Under the pieces are notes generated by a model that was not told the DNA's origin, did no database searches, and worked only from the letters and a program-made list of their open reading frames with translations. Of a stretch of 20,206 nucleotides of DNA, positions 19,827-20,206 are shown one piece after another (the stretch's first letter is position 1; every line of letters starts with the position of its first letter). The DNA is from a virus. Location: positions 1 to 20,206 of the IMG/VR virus record IMGVR_UViG_3300033571_003951; one strand, written 5' to 3'. The position numbers were made by a program, and so were the translations under genes.

Positions 19827-20206
19827 ATGGGACGCCCTTTAAAGATAGCAAAAACAAACGCAGCAGCAGATCCAGATGGAGTAACGGATCAAGGTTTTCC
19901 TAATGACGGTACTACAGATAACGGTTACACCACAAACGCAGTTGGTGTAGTAGGTGGTATTCGTGCCATAGCATTGTTAGGAAGTGTATGCATAGAACAA
20001 AATTGGTATGGTACTTATTATGCTAGTACAGGTTCAGCCGTAATAAGTTCACAAAACGCAGGAATATTGAATAATACTGAATTAGAAAATGATTCATTAA
20101 TATATTATGATGGTACATATGTAGGAACTGTTTCAAGCACTGGCGCAGTAATAAGCATGACCACTGCATCAACCGCAGCATCTACTGATAGAGTAACAGT
20201 TGATGA
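19827..20206 (+). CDS. Probable virion protein, 3'-truncated by window edge
   Basis: First 126 residues of a gene that runs past the window end. A strong Shine-Dalgarno (AAGGAG at 19811-19816) precedes the ATG. The product starts MGRPLKIAKT, then a DPDGVTDQGFPNDGTTDNG segment and a region rich in Ser, Thr, Gly and Ala, typical of structural phage proteins; I recall MGRPLKIAKT-type starts in marine phage virion proteins. Structured leader and late motif point to high late expression. No membrane segment in the visible part. Confidence 0.75.
   Translation, partial: MGRPLKIAKTNAAADPDGVTDQGFPNDGTTDNGYTTNAVGVVGGIRAIALLGSVCIEQNWYGTYYASTGSAVISSQNAGILNNTELENDSLIYYDGTYVGTVSSTGAVISMTTASTAASTDRVTVD

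Noticed and set aside
1-20206. tRNA genes, CRISPR arrays, insertion sequences, attachment sites or integrase.
   Set aside because: No cloverleaf-like segment, regular repeat-spacer pattern, transposase or recombinase motif was seen on either strand.

Overview
The window looks like part of the genome of a lytic, T4-like marine myovirus (Caudoviricetes). The evidence is a T4-type replication set (UvsW-like helicase, gp62-like clamp-loader subunit, DexA-like exonuclease, gp61-like primase, gp41-like helicase), virion-type proteins, dense packing with ATGA overlaps, AT-rich DNA, and repeated copies of the T4 late-promoter octamer TATAAATA or one-mismatch variants. No integrase, tRNA, rRNA, insertion sequence or CRISPR array was seen. 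The host cannot be read from the sequence; the style resembles phages of marine bacteria.

Layout. 1-930: 5'-truncated AAA+ ATPase, closed by a strong terminator. 1015-5285: early replication/repair operons (HARP-like protein plus UvsW-like helicase; unknown protein plus gp62-like subunit plus zinc-finger protein). 5266-7348: eight small genes of unknown role, five of which share a C-terminal aromatic/LRW-type motif. 7338-9423: a translationally coupled trio of DexA-like exonuclease, complete Rieske non-heme iron oxygenase, and a 190-residue protein that looks like a miniature of the bacterial DNA polymerase III alpha catalytic core. 9420-9800: one minus-strand gene, with late motifs firing away from each other on either side of 9840. 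9960-10622: tail/baseplate-type protein. 10660-13027: primase and helicase. 13054-15093: late-type operon with a possible internal head protein and a ligase-motif protein. 15175-15579: likely abundant virion protein with its own leader hairpin and terminator. 15645-17688: conserved phage proteins, one scaffold-like. 17733-18419: PD-(D/E)XK exonuclease. 18458-20206: tail-fibre-like protein and the start of another virion protein.

Expression logic. Four early operon heads (1015, 3525, 10660, 17733) have a sigma70-type -10 box ending 6-7 bases before the ATG and no Shine-Dalgarno sequence, so the predicted mRNAs are leaderless or nearly so. Late-type genes follow TATAAATA-like motifs. At 18458 (and more weakly at 15645) the start codon lies in a hairpin whose 5' arm would be missing from late-promoter transcripts, an arrangement like the one known in T4 for keeping late genes silent on early read-through mRNA.

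Most notable: the phage Rieske oxygenase with all expected metal ligands, the mini PolIII-alpha-like protein that keeps the three catalytic aspartate positions, the tandem family of small LRW-tail proteins, and the leaderless/hairpin control signals. Function calls rest on motifs read by eye and on remembered families; no database search was run.
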